From: Corynebacterium aurimucosum ATCC 700975
GTDB taxonomy: Bacteria > Actinomycetota > Actinomycetes > Mycobacteriales > Mycobacteriaceae
Direction of reading: 5' to 3'
Assembly: GCF_007672725.1 (NCBI RefSeq)
Contig: NZ_VDTC01000003.1
Coordinates: 175,245-239,244, forward strand
DNA: 64,000 nucleotides
Below, piece after piece: positions 46,581-55,596 of this stretch (the stretch's first letter is position 1; each line of letters opens with the position of its first letter). The notes below the pieces were generated by a model. The model was not told the DNA's origin. It saw only the letters and a program-made list of their open reading frames with translations, and did not search any database. A program made the position numbers and the translations under genes.

Positions 46581-47224
46581 GCCACATTGATACTTCTCAC
46601 ATCCACTATTCGTGGATGCCGCACATCAGGCAGGCCTTGGAGGACAACCTCCCACGCATCGAGCGTGAGATTGGGGCAGAGTTCTTGCCGCCGGCCGAGG
46701 ACGTCTTTGCCGCCCTGTCGATGCCCCTCGAGGACGTGCGGGTGCTCATCGTGGGCCAGGATCCCTATCCCACACCGGGGCATGCCATGGGCTTGTCCTT
46801 TTCCACGCGGCCGGGTGTTCCGGCCCCGCGTTCGCTGAAGAATATCTACGCCGAGCTTGGCGACGACCTCGGCATCCCCGGCCGCGCCGATGGTGACCTG
46901 CGGGCCTGGTTTGACCAGGGCGTGCTACTGCTCAACCGGGTACTCACCGTGGCCCCGGGCCAGGCGGGTTCGCACCGCCGGCTCGGGTGGGAGGCGATTA
47001 CCGAGGCAGCCATTAGGGCGCTGGCGGGGCGCGATATCGTGGCCATCCTGTGGGGCCGCGACGCCCAGTCCTGCCAGGCCTACCTACCGGGTACGGACTG
47101 CATTACTTCCCCGCATCCCTCGCCGCTGTCAGCGCGGCGTGGCTTCTTCGGCTCGCGCCCTTTCTCCCGCGCAAACGCGGCCTTAGAGGCCCGTGGCGTC
47201 CCCGCGGTGGACTGGCGCTTGTAA
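46577..47224 (+). CDS. ung: Uracil-DNA glycosylase
   Basis: The 215-residue family 1 enzyme removes uracil from DNA. The catalytic Asp lies in [17 protein letters not shown] and the catalytic His in [26 protein letters not shown] and ILWGRDAQ are also present. GTG 46577 overlaps thiL by four bases, so the genes are coupled. Confidence 0.96.
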   Translation: MSHIDTSHIHYSWMPHIRQALEDNLPRIEREIGAEFLPPAEDVFAALSMPLEDVRVLIVGQDPYPTPGHAMGLSFSTRPGVPAPRSLKNIYAELGDDLGIPGRADGDLRAWFDQGVLLLNRVLTVAPGQAGSHRRLGWEAITEAAIRALAGRDIVAILWGRDAQSCQAYLPGTDCITSPHPSPLSARRGFFGSRPFSRANAALEARGVPAVDWRL

Positions 47225-47234
47225 ACTAGCCACC

Positions 47235-48620
47235 ATGTCATATCCCGCCGAGTTGGACGCTCGTGGTCTGCATGAGTGGGCCGCACGAACCGTGGAGGAG
47301 CTGCAGCGCCGCCGCGCTGAAATCAATGCCCTCAACGTTTTCCCGGTGCCCGATTCGGACACGGGATCCAACATGGCGCACACCATGGAGTCCGCCTTGG
47401 CGGAGGCCGATAAGGGTGAGGCGGACGTCGCTGAAGCATTGGCCATCGGCTCGGTGCGCGGTGCCCGCGGCAACTCGGGGATGGTGCTCTCGCAGGTGCT
47501 GCGTGGCGTTGCCGATGCCACAACGGACTCGCGCGTGGATGGTGCGGTCCTCGCTGATGCTTTGACGCTGGCTGTCGCGTTGGTCGATCGCGCGCTTGCC
47601 GCCCCAGTAGAAGGCACCATCATTACCGTTTTGCGCGCTGCGGCGGCCGCTGCCAGTGAGGCCGCCGGGCAGCCCGGTGCCCAGCTACACGGCATCCTGG
47701 TTGCGGCACTCGACGCCGCACGGCAGGCCTTGGCGCAGACTCCGTCGCAACTGCCCGCGCTGCGCGAGGCAGGTGTCGTGGATGCCGGCGGTACCGGCTT
47801 CGTGATTCTGCTGGAGTGCCTCCTTGCACAGGTCACCGGTGAAGAACCCACCAACCAGCCGTTGAGCGTTTCGGCGCCAGAGAAACCTGAGAAGCTCGCA
47901 GAGATCGAAGCCGTCTTCTTCTTTGAGGGAAACCTCGCTGAGGTTGAACAAACCTTGGCCCCGCTGGGCAATAGCCTCGTCATCGCGCGGGCGACGGACA
48001 CCTCTGGCAGCGTTCACATCCATAGTCCGGAGGCCGGCACGGTGATCGAAACGGCCTACGGCCTGGGAAAGGTCAGCAACCTGCGGCTCGAAGCGCTGCC
48101 GCCCGCAGAGGCGGGGGCGTGCGCCACGAAGCACAGCGAGGGCGAGAGCCCACAGCGGCGCATTTTTGCTGCGGTGCCCGAAGGGGCCGCGCGGGAGCTA
48201 TTTGAGAAGGCTGGGGCGCGAGCAATTGGGCCCGGCGAGGATCTAGAGAACGCTGCGGTAGGCGATCTTTTCCTGCCCAACGGGTGCGGTGGGGATCCAG
48301 GCAGGGCGACAGTCATACCGACTGGCTCCATCGTGGCCGGGCTCGCCGCGCTATCGGTGTATTCGCCCAACCCCTCTCGTTCGGCCGAAGTAGTGGCCGC
48401 TATGTCCGATGCCGCGCGTTCCATGCGGGTGGCTCATCCGGAAACAGAAAGCCTCGACGGCATCATCGCGTCATGCCGCACCCAGTTGGCCTATGGGGGC
48501 GAACAAATCACTGTGTTGTCCGGCTGTGATATCGATGCTGAAGAGTTGACGCAGATTCTTGGTGTCGACGTCGTTGTGCTTCGAGTTCCCGGATTGCGCA
48601 CGGAGATCGGGGTGGAGTAG
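47235..48620 (+). CDS. DAK2/FakA-like fatty-acid kinase family protein
   Basis: The 461-residue protein begins with a DAK2 (DhaL-like) kinase domain: NALNVFPVPDSDTGSNMAHTM (about residues 31-51), SVRGARGNSGMVLSQ and GVVDAGGTGFVILLE. A FakA-type C-terminal half with HIHSPEAG follows. FakA phosphorylates fatty acids bound by FakB/DegV proteins; no fakB is nearby, so substrate assignment is by family only. TAAACT (47222-47227) lies seven bases before the ATG (leaderless). recG follows after three bases. Confidence 0.85.
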   Translation: MSYPAELDARGLHEWAARTVEELQRRRAEINALNVFPVPDSDTGSNMAHTMESALAEADKGEADVAEALAIGSVRGARGNSGMVLSQVLRGVADATTDSRVDGAVLADALTLAVALVDRALAAPVEGTIITVLRAAAAAASEAAGQPGAQLHGILVAALDAARQALAQTPSQLPALREAGVVDAGGTGFVILLECLLAQVTGEEPTNQPLSVSAPEKPEKLAEIEAVFFFEGNLAEVEQTLAPLGNSLVIARATDTSGSVHIHSPEAGTVIETAYGLGKVSNLRLEALPPAEAGACATKHSEGESPQRRIFAAVPEGAARELFEKAGARAIGPGEDLENAAVGDLFLPNGCGGDPGRATVIPTGSIVAGLAALSVYSPNPSRSAEVVAAMSDAARSMRVAHPETESLDGIIASCRTQLAYGGEQITVLSGCDIDAEELTQILGVDVVVLRVPGLRTEIGVE

Positions 48621-48623
48621 ACC

Positions 48624-50720
48624 ATGCTGGGATGGCAAGACGATCGGGCGCTGACGGAAGTACTGGCAAAGAAGGATGCCGCGGCGTTCAAGCGCGCCTT
48701 CGGCTACACCACGTGCGGGGAGCTGCTTAGCCATTATCCGCGTGACTATATCCGCCACAACAAGGACGTGGGCCTCGGCGGTGCCGAGGACGGAGATCAC
48801 GTCACCATCACCGGCGTCATTGAGGAGGCCCGCGTCAAGCACACCTCTAAAGCCATGGTGTTTATCCTCTACATGGATAACGGAGTCCAAGCCTCCTTCT
48901 TTAACGCGCACTACGTCCAGCGCGTGCTGGGCCGAGGTATGCGCGTTATGCTCTCCGGCAAGCTGAAATACTTTCGCGGATATCCCAGCCTGCAGCACCC
49001 CGACTTTCTCATCCTTGATCCCGGCCGTTATCAGGAGTCTTTGCTAGATAGCGCAACCGGGCAGGGGACAGGCTCGCTCAAGAAGCTCTCCCAGTTCGGT
49101 TCACTAGACACCTTCTTGCAACGTGAATGGATCCCCGTCTACCCGGCCAGCGGGAAGGTGACGTCGTGGTACATCATGGGTGCCATCCACAAGGTGCTCG
49201 AACACACCCCGCCTATTCCGGAGCCACTGGACTATCGGATGATGGTGACGCTCGATCAGGCAGTACGCGAAATCCACGAGCCGGGAGATAGCGGGCCGGA
49301 ACGCGCCATCCAGCGCCTGAAATACAACGAGGCTTTGTCGATCGGGTTGGTCATGGCCCTCCGTCAGCGTGACGTCAAGGCGCGCACGGCAACCCCAATG
49401 CCGGCCATTCTGGAGGGCTACCGCGATGAGCTGCTTTCTGAGCTGCCCTTTGCGCTAACCGACGGCCAACGCCGCGTCATCGCCGAAATCGATGCTGATC
49501 TCTGCGGCACCGCGCCCATGATGCGACTGCTGCAAGGCGAGGTGGGTTCGGGAAAAACGCTCGTTGCCACGTGCGCCATGCTGCAAGCGGTAGACGCCGG
49601 CAAGCAGGCCGCGCTACTGGCGCCGACGGAGGTGCTGGCGGCGCAGCATGGGGCGTCGATAAGCGCCAGCGTTCCGGATGGTGTCACCGTAACGGTCTTG
49701 ACAGGGTCGATGAAGACGGCGGAGAAGCGCAAGGCGCTACTGGAGATTGTTTCTGGTGAGGCCGATATCGTCATCGGCACCCACGCAATCATCCAGGACA
49801 GCGTGGAGTTTTTCGATCTTGGCCTAGTCATCGTGGATGAGCAACACCGCTTCGGCGTGGAGCAGCGCGATAGTCTGCGCACCAAGACGCGTGAGGGCAT
49901 CAGCCCGCACGTGCTGGTGATGACAGCAACCCCCATTCCGCGCACCATTGCCATGACCGTCTTCGGTGACCTGGCAGTCTCGACGCTTAAGGAGCTTCCC
50001 GGTGGGCGCAAACCCATCCTCTCGGCGGTGGTGCCTGAATGGAAACCGGAATGGGTGCGCCGCGCCATCGAGCGCATCCGCGAAGAGGTGAGCAAAGGCC
50101 ACCAGGCTTATATCGTCTGTCCGCGAATTGAAGGCGAGGGTGGGGTGGAAACCATGTCTGTGCAATTGCGCAACCTGCCTTTTCGCGGGCTTCGAGTGGA
50201 GATGCTCCACGGCAAGATGCCCGATAAGGATGAGGTGATGGAGCGATTCGCCCGCGGGGAGATTGACGTCCTCGTGGCCACGACTGTCATCGAGGTCGGC
50301 GTCGATGTGCCTAATGCCACCGTCATGCTCATCCGCGAATCGGAGAATTTTGGAGTCTCGCAGCTGCATCAGCTGCGCGGGCGCGTGGGCCGCGGCGGAA
50401 ACGAATCCGTGTGTTTGCTGCATACGCTGGCGGAACCAGACAGCAAGTCCTTTCGGCGCATCAAAGCCATCGCGGATACGCCGTCCGGCTTTGACCTTGC
50501 TGAATTGGATCTCACGCAACGCCACGAAGGCGACATCTTGGGAACCCTTCAATCCGGCACGAAGCGCACGCTCAAATTGCTCGACCTTGTTTATGACAGG
50601 GACATCATCGAGCGCACGCATGCCGATGCCGCCGCATTGGTTGAGCGCAATCCTGACCTGGCAGAGCAGTTGACGCACAACCTGAGCGCCGATGAGCAGG
50701 GCTTTTTAGAGAAGAACTAG
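48624..50720 (+). CDS. recG: ATP-dependent DNA helicase RecG
   Basis: The 698-residue protein remodels stalled forks and Holliday junctions. An N-terminal wedge/OB domain (GDHVTITGVIEEARVK) precedes the helicase core with Walker A LQGEVGSGKTLVA, DEQH box VIVDEQHRFGVEQR, MTATPIPRTIAM, and the C-terminal VATTVIEVGVDVPNAT and QLRGRVGRGG. The length is normal. It is coupled to the FakA-like gene. Confidence 0.96.
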   Translation: MLGWQDDRALTEVLAKKDAAAFKRAFGYTTCGELLSHYPRDYIRHNKDVGLGGAEDGDHVTITGVIEEARVKHTSKAMVFILYMDNGVQASFFNAHYVQRVLGRGMRVMLSGKLKYFRGYPSLQHPDFLILDPGRYQESLLDSATGQGTGSLKKLSQFGSLDTFLQREWIPVYPASGKVTSWYIMGAIHKVLEHTPPIPEPLDYRMMVTLDQAVREIHEPGDSGPERAIQRLKYNEALSIGLVMALRQRDVKARTATPMPAILEGYRDELLSELPFALTDGQRRVIAEIDADLCGTAPMMRLLQGEVGSGKTLVATCAMLQAVDAGKQAALLAPTEVLAAQHGASISASVPDGVTVTVLTGSMKTAEKRKALLEIVSGEADIVIGTHAIIQDSVEFFDLGLVIVDEQHRFGVEQRDSLRTKTREGISPHVLVMTATPIPRTIAMTVFGDLAVSTLKELPGGRKPILSAVVPEWKPEWVRRAIERIREEVSKGHQAYIVCPRIEGEGGVETMSVQLRNLPFRGLRVEMLHGKMPDKDEVMERFARGEIDVLVATTVIEVGVDVPNATVMLIRESENFGVSQLHQLRGRVGRGGNESVCLLHTLAEPDSKSFRRIKAIADTPSGFDLAELDLTQRHEGDILGTLQSGTKRTLKLLDLVYDRDIIERTHADAAALVERNPDLAEQLTHNLSADEQGFLEKN

Positions 50721-50762
50721 GGGAGTCTCCGCGGCAGGGAGAGGGGAGATAGGGTAGTAGGC

Positions 50763-51365
50763 ATGACCAGAATCATCGCCGGGGAGGCCCGCGGGCGCAC
50801 CATTAAGGTGCCCGAAGCCGGGACGAGGCCCACGTCCGACCGTGCCCGCGAGGGCCTTTTCTCATCACTGAACGTGCGTTGGGGTTTCATTGATTCCCGC
50901 GTGCTGGATCTGTTTGCGGGCTCCGGTGCGCTGGGGCTGGAAGCGGCCAGCCGCGGTGCCGAAGAAGTCGTCCTCGTGGAGAACAACGCCGCGGCCGTGA
51001 AGGTCATCCGCCATAACATTGAGGTGGTCAAGCACCCGCGCGTAGAGGTACGTGAAATGAATGCCTCCTCCTACCTAGCGACCGCACCGCGCGGCTACTT
51101 TGACATGGTGCTCGCGGATCCGCCGTATAGCTTCGATGACGTCGACGGACTGCTCGCTGCGATCGAGCCGGTGCTGGATGATGCCGCGATAGTCGTCATC
51201 GAGCGCCATGTAGATTCGCCCCAGACACAATGGCCGCAAGGTTTCGAGCCCACCGGTCAGAAGCTCAAGAAGCGAACCTTTGGTATCGCGCGTTTTGATA
51301 TGGCGATTTATCACCGTGACGTGGATACCTCGGACACCGATCACACCGACAACCAGGAGGATTAG
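50763..51365 (+). CDS. rsmD: 16S rRNA (guanine(966)-N2)-methyltransferase
   Basis: The 200-residue SAM-dependent methyltransferase has RIIAGEARGRTIKVPEAGTRPTSDRAREGLF at the start, the SAM-binding VLDLFAGSGALGLEAASRG, and the catalytic DPPY (VLADPPYSFDDV). TAGGGT (50750-50755) places the start as leaderless. coaD follows after two bases, a pairing seen in many bacteria. Confidence 0.94.
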   Translation: MTRIIAGEARGRTIKVPEAGTRPTSDRAREGLFSSLNVRWGFIDSRVLDLFAGSGALGLEAASRGAEEVVLVENNAAAVKVIRHNIEVVKHPRVEVREMNASSYLATAPRGYFDMVLADPPYSFDDVDGLLAAIEPVLDDAAIVVIERHVDSPQTQWPQGFEPTGQKLKKRTFGIARFDMAIYHRDVDTSDTDHTDNQED

Positions 51366-51367
51366 CC

Positions 51368-51844
51368 ATGCCGACCCACGCCGTATGCCCCGGCTCTTTC
51401 GATCCCATCACGCTAGGGCACGTTGACGTGTTTAACCGTGCGAGCGAGCTCTTTGACAAGGTCACGGTGCTGGTGACGGGCAACCCAGACAAGCCTTCCG
51501 GGTTGTTCAGCGTGGAGGAGCGCGTGGATTTGATTCGCCGTACCGTCGCCCCGGAAATCGAGGTGGACTGGTGGGGCGGTCTGCTCGTGGACTACACCAG
51601 CGCGCATGGCATAGACACGATTGTGAAGGGCCTTCGCTCCTCCTTGGACTATGAATACGAGCTGCCCATGGCGCAGATGAACCGGCGCCTTTCCGGTATC
51701 GATACAGTCTTCTTGCTGACGGATGAGAAGTATGGCTACATTTCCTCCTCGCTATGCAAGCAGGTGGCACACTACGGAGGCGACGTCACGGGTATGTTCC
51801 CGGAGCATGTGGCTGCTGCTGTCATGGAACGGTACCGAGGCTAA
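51368..51844 (+). CDS. coaD: Phosphopantetheine adenylyltransferase
   Basis: The 158-residue nucleotidyltransferase carries out the penultimate step of coenzyme A synthesis. CPGSFDPITLGHVDVFNRA contains the (T/H)xGH signature, and KGLRSSLDYEYELPMAQMN and YGYISSSLCKQVAHYGGDV are diagnostic. AGGAGGATTAGCC precedes the ATG. Confidence 0.96.
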   Translation: MPTHAVCPGSFDPITLGHVDVFNRASELFDKVTVLVTGNPDKPSGLFSVEERVDLIRRTVAPEIEVDWWGGLLVDYTSAHGIDTIVKGLRSSLDYEYELPMAQMNRRLSGIDTVFLLTDEKYGYISSSLCKQVAHYGGDVTGMFPEHVAAAVMERYRG

Positions 51845-51850
51845 GGGGAC

Positions 51851-52606
51851 ATGTCTGTACTGGCAATACCGCTCGTTGTTCTCTTCACAGTTCTAGCTGG
51901 CTCCTGCCTGCAACGAGTGTCCGGCATGGGCCTTGGCCTCATTGGTGGACCAATCCTGACCCTCTTCCTCGGCCCGGTGGAAGGCATCATGGTCATCAAT
52001 GTTTTGGCCTGCCTTAACGCTGTTCTTACGACCTATTCGATGCGTGAGAACGTGGATTGGGGAAAGTGGCTGCGCATCGGCCCCTTCATGATCCTCGGCT
52101 CAATCCCGGCAGCCCTGCTCATCGCGCGTATTGATACCGCAGCATTGTTGGTACTCGTTGGCGCGGCCTTGTTGATCGCGTTGGGTGTGGTGGTCTTCGG
52201 GCGAAAGTTCGTCCCGGAGATGCGCGGTACAGGCCCAGCCATTTCCGCGGGCATCTTGGGCGGGTTCACCAACACGCTTGCGGGCGTGGCCGGTCCTGTC
52301 ATCACGGTATATGCGCAGGCTGCGCGGTGGCCGAAGGAAGTCCTCGCGCCAACCTTGCAGCCCTGTTTCTTTATTGGTGGCTTGTCCTCGGTGCTAACGA
52401 AGACCTTCTTGAGTTCTGGTGGTTTCGAGGGATTGCACTGGCTGGTGTGGCCCTGTGGGGTAATTGGCATGTGCGTTGGCATCTTTTTAGGAAAGAAGAT
52501 TGCCGGACGGGTCTCGCGCGATAAGGCGCACAAGCTCTCGCTTTCGCTCGCCGGCTTGGGTGCGTTGAGCGCACTACTGCGAGGCTTGTTCACCCTGGGC
52601 GCTTAG
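51851..52606 (+). CDS. TauE/SafE-family membrane transporter
   Basis: The 251-residue protein has about eight membrane segments and the internal-repeat pattern of PF01925: GMGLGLIGGPILTLFLGP near residue 25 and ISAGILGGFTNTLAGVAGPVITVY near residue 130. Relatives export sulfite, sulfonates or other small anions; the substrate here is undetermined. It starts six bases after the coaD stop with AAGGGGA upstream. Confidence 0.85.
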   Translation: MSVLAIPLVVLFTVLAGSCLQRVSGMGLGLIGGPILTLFLGPVEGIMVINVLACLNAVLTTYSMRENVDWGKWLRIGPFMILGSIPAALLIARIDTAALLVLVGAALLIALGVVVFGRKFVPEMRGTGPAISAGILGGFTNTLAGVAGPVITVYAQAARWPKEVLAPTLQPCFFIGGLSSVLTKTFLSSGGFEGLHWLVWPCGVIGMCVGIFLGKKIAGRVSRDKAHKLSLSLAGLGALSALLRGLFTLGA

Positions 52607-52631
52607 ACAGCGTCTGGGTAGGGTGGGACCC

Positions 52632-53486
52632 ATGGCGAAATTCAAGATTGAGGACGCACTGTCCCTGCGCGCTGGCAAGAATTTTCAAATTGATTCGGTC
52701 GATGCTTCGGCAACGCCCGGTTTTGACGGCGATAAGGAGGAGCTCGCCGCTCGCTTCTCCAAGTACGATGATGAGCTGTATGAACTCCAAGAGCGGCTTT
52801 TTGCCAATGGCCGCAGCTATGGTGAGGACGCCCCGGCGGTACTCATTGTCTTGCAGGGTATGGATACCTCGGGCAAGGGCGGGGCTATCCGCCACGTGTT
52901 GAGCACCTTTGACCCTCAGGGAACCACGACCGTGAGCTTTGGCAAGCCCACCGAGGAGGAACTAGAACACGACTTCTTGTGGCGCATCCGTAAACACGAC
53001 CCACAGCCGGGGCAAATCGTGGCCTTTGATCGCTCACACTACGAGGATGTCCTCATCCAACGCGTACACGAGTGGGTCGACGAAGAGGAAGTGGATCGAC
53101 GCATCGAAGCCATCCGGGAGTATGAGCTGGATCTGACGGCGAAGGGCATCAAGATCATCAAGGTCTTCTTGCACCTGTCCAAGGACGCGCAGAAGAAGAA
53201 CCTACTGGAGCGCACGGAACGGGAGGACAAGTTCTGGAAACATGACCCTTCCGATGTGGAAGAGCGGGCCTATTGGGATGACTACATGGCGGCCTATCAG
53301 GATGCCATTCGGCGCACAGATGAAAACTACGCACCCTGGTACGTCATCCCCACCGATAATAAAAAGTATGCCCGGATGGCGCTGAAGTTCCTCATTGTGG
53401 ATCTCCTACGCCACCTGGACCTCGAATGGCCAGCGCCCGACTTTAATCCGGAAGTAGAGCGCCAGCGCATTAAGGACGCCGACTAA
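52632..53486 (+). CDS. Polyphosphate kinase 2 family nucleotide kinase
   Basis: The 284-residue PPK2 protein has Walker A GMDTSGKGGAIRH, Walker B FDRSHYEDVLIQRVH, and the lid and C-terminal segments RTEREDKFWKHDPSDVEERAYWDDYMAAYQDA and YVIPTDNKKYARM. It transfers phosphate between polyphosphate and nucleotides. The single-domain form resembles class III enzymes that also phosphorylate AMP, but the class is not certain by eye. TAGGGT (52618-52623) gives a leaderless ATG 52632. It converges on the YbjN cluster with a three-base gap. Confidence 0.9.
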   Translation: MAKFKIEDALSLRAGKNFQIDSVDASATPGFDGDKEELAARFSKYDDELYELQERLFANGRSYGEDAPAVLIVLQGMDTSGKGGAIRHVLSTFDPQGTTTVSFGKPTEEELEHDFLWRIRKHDPQPGQIVAFDRSHYEDVLIQRVHEWVDEEEVDRRIEAIREYELDLTAKGIKIIKVFLHLSKDAQKKNLLERTEREDKFWKHDPSDVEERAYWDDYMAAYQDAIRRTDENYAPWYVIPTDNKKYARMALKFLIVDLLRHLDLEWPAPDFNPEVERQRIKDAD

Positions 53487-53489
53487 GAA

Positions 53490-54020
53490 CTAGTCGCTTT
53501 CTGCGTCATCGACGTCGCGGGCAAGTTCACGGGCCGCGGCGTTGAAGGTATCGAGAACAGAGAGCAGCGCTTCTTGGGCATTGATGACGCCCACGTTAAG
53601 CGCGTGGAAGAGCTGGTCGTCGTTCAGCCCAGCAGTGGTGACGAAGCATGCGTCGCCACGCAGCTCCACCTCATCCTCGAGCAGCCCGACGAGCGCGCGC
53701 CCATCGAATGCGCCTGCATTGAACTCATTGCACAGGACGTGGAAGATGGGGAGCATGTCGGCGTTGAGCTGCGAGGACAGCACGCACTCGATGCGCACGA
53801 GGCCCTCTTCCACGGTGATGACCCAGTCCAGATCGTTGAGGCGGGCAACAGCGGCAGTCGCATCCTCCGGGTGCGCGGTGGCCGCCATGTCCAGTTCGGT
53901 GCTGTTCAGCGCGGTGAGCACGCGATCCCGGCTCACGGCGGGCAGTGCTGAGCCGGACAGGACATCGAAAGGATCAGAACCTACGGATGCATTCTGGTTC
54001 GTTGTCGAGTTTTGGCTCAT
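53490..54020 (-). CDS. YbjN-like protein D (pairs with B)
   Basis: The 176-residue cytoplasmic protein has a YbjN/type III chaperone-like fold by pattern: an N-terminal helix VSRDRVLTALNSTELDM, a central strand region (WVITVEEGLVRIECVLSS) and a C-terminal helix LNVGVINAQEALLSVLDTF. That last block matches SVDGVINAQNAMVAAAEEM of protein B (54532-55053), so D and B are paralogues. Last gene of the four-gene cluster; its ATG overlaps the preceding stop by four bases. Confidence 0.72.
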   Translation of the reverse strand: MSQNSTTNQNASVGSDPFDVLSGSALPAVSRDRVLTALNSTELDMAATAHPEDATAAVARLNDLDWVITVEEGLVRIECVLSSQLNADMLPIFHVLCNEFNAGAFDGRALVGLLEDEVELRGDACFVTTAGLNDDQLFHALNVGVINAQEALLSVLDTFNAAARELARDVDDAESD

Positions 54021-54535
54021 GCTTGCTCCTCCTTATCCCAGGTGACAGCCTGCGGGAAGCGCTGCGCCACGATATCGAAGATTTCCGCGAAGCTGGACAG
54101 CGAACTCAACAAGAAGTGGCCCAGCTGGGCCAAGGAGAGGCCCTCGCCCACAGCCATGGCGCGGTTAGCAGCTAGGTGGATTTCCGCGTTTCCCTTTGCA
54201 TCCTCTTCCACGAGGTAACTCAACGTCGGTGCAACGCTAGCCCAGTTCAGCTCCGCCACGGCGGCGGCCACGTCTTGCTCCAAGTGCGCGGGAAGCGTGC
54301 CTTCCCAGGAAGCGAAGGCGCTCAACACGTCGCCCTCGGCGTCGAGGTCACAGTGCACAGCGATATGGGGGACACCGGTCTGCAGCACGCGCCGCGCGGC
54401 CGGGGAGTTGTCAGCAGCCGCGTCCTCGGCGGCTTCTGGTGCTGCCTCGATGAGGGCATAGTCGGCGTCGATAAGCTCGCACAACTGCGCCAGCCGGTCG
54501 ATGGTGACCGGCTCTACCACGTGGAGATCGGTCAC
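54017..54535 (-). CDS. YbjN-like protein C (pairs with A)
   Basis: The 172-residue protein contains VEPVTIDRLAQLCELIDADY, a variable acidic loop (about residues 28-45), IHLAANRAMAVGEGLSLAQLGHFLLSSLSSF and the ending FDIVAQRFPQAVTWDKEE. The ending and the region before it parallel protein A (EWIEQQYPQLVTWKEH). Its start overlaps B by four bases. No enzyme motif is visible; the fold suggests a chaperone or adaptor. Confidence 0.72.
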   Translation of the reverse strand: MTDLHVVEPVTIDRLAQLCELIDADYALIEAAPEAAEDAAADNSPAARRVLQTGVPHIAVHCDLDAEGDVLSAFASWEGTLPAHLEQDVAAAVAELNWASVAPTLSYLVEEDAKGNAEIHLAANRAMAVGEGLSLAQLGHFLLSSLSSFAEIFDIVAQRFPQAVTWDKEEQA

Positions 54536-55053
54536 TGCTGTTCACCCTGGGCGGCCTCGGATCCTTCTCCCGCTTGCGCGGCGGATTCCGAACCGAGCTT
54601 GGCCATCTCTTCGGCGGCGGCGACCATGGCGTTCTGGGCGTTGATGACGCCGTCCACGGAGGCGCGCAGTGCGGCTGCGAGTTGTTCGTCGGTCATCCCG
54701 GCCGCGCATGGAAGGTCGGCTTCAGTGCGAACGAGGAGCATGCCGTCGAAGTCCGCGATCACCGCGCGGGCACCCATGGCCACGGAGTTGATCTGGTTGG
54801 CCGCCAGGAAAAGGCCTGCATCAGCTTCGGCGTAGTTGACGTCCGTCGGCACATCACAGCGCACGATGGCAACGCTCTCCAACACGGCGAACATGCAGGG
54901 CAGGCCGTTGAGGTTTGCAGTGGCGGCATCGTCGCGGCCGGTGACTGGCTCGAGTTCGATGTCGAAGGTCTTCATCGCCTCGATGATGCGGTCGAGGGTG
55001 ACCTCCGGCAGTGCGTGCGGGTCTTCGGCGGCGGTGGTTGTCGGATTAGTCAT
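54532..55053 (-). CDS. YbjN-like protein B (pairs with D)
   Basis: The 173-residue protein contains LPEVTLDRIIEAMKTFDIELEPV, NGLPCMFAVLESVAIVRCDVP, RAVIADFDGMLLVRTEADLPCAAGMTDEQL and a C-terminal helix followed by a disordered Ala/Glu/Gly tail. Its start overlaps gene A by eight bases. Paralogous to D by the shared INAQ-A helix. Confidence 0.72.
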   Translation of the reverse strand: MTNPTTTAAEDPHALPEVTLDRIIEAMKTFDIELEPVTGRDDAATANLNGLPCMFAVLESVAIVRCDVPTDVNYAEADAGLFLAANQINSVAMGARAVIADFDGMLLVRTEADLPCAAGMTDEQLAAALRASVDGVINAQNAMVAAAEEMAKLGSESAAQAGEGSEAAQGEQQ

Positions 55054-55561
55054 GGTTGTGCTCCTTCCAGGTCACGAGCTGCGGGTACTGCTGTTCAATC
55101 CACTCGAAGGACTGCAACACGGCATCCAAGGTAGACATGACGAACGCGCCAAGCTGGTTGCGGGAGGCACCATGTGTCACGTCGAGATCACGCGCACCAG
55201 ACACCGCCAAGGCGTTATCGGGTGCCTCGAAGAAGCGGAAAGTCGGGGTGAAATGGTCCTGGTTCCACGCGTTGATGTGCATGAGGAGCGCAGGTCCCTC
55301 GGAGGCGGGGACCGAGCCGCGCCACACGGAATCGACGATGAGGGAGGAGCCAAGGAGCTGAAAGGCAATGGCGGCGTTGGAGAAACCGGTGCGCAGAAGG
55401 TTGACCGTCTGGCCGTCCTGGGTCTTTTGCTCTTCGATGCGGTACTCCAAGTTCTCTGACTCAAAGATCTCCGCGATGCGCTCGAGGGTGACCTCCTCGA
55501 TGGGGGTGTCGGGCTGCAGCTGGCGCTGCTGCGCGTCGTCGTTATTAGTGGTGTCCGTCAA
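55046..55561 (-). CDS. YbjN-like protein A (pairs with C), first of cluster
   Basis: The 171-residue protein contains EEVTLERIAEIFESENLEYRIEEQ, a central TGFSNAAIAFQLLGSSLIVDSVWRG, and the helix NQLGAFVMSTLDAVLQSFEWIEQQYPQLVTW. The start is TTG 55561; no upstream ATG keeps the family beginning, and only a weak purine stretch (GTAGAAGAA) serves as ribosome site. It leads the four-gene operon. Confidence 0.72.
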   Translation of the reverse strand: MTDTTNNDDAQQRQLQPDTPIEEVTLERIAEIFESENLEYRIEEQKTQDGQTVNLLRTGFSNAAIAFQLLGSSLIVDSVWRGSVPASEGPALLMHINAWNQDHFTPTFRFFEAPDNALAVSGARDLDVTHGASRNQLGAFVMSTLDAVLQSFEWIEQQYPQLVTWKEHNHD

Positions 55562-55596
55562 TTCTTCTACTCACTTTGCTACTTGCTACATATTTC

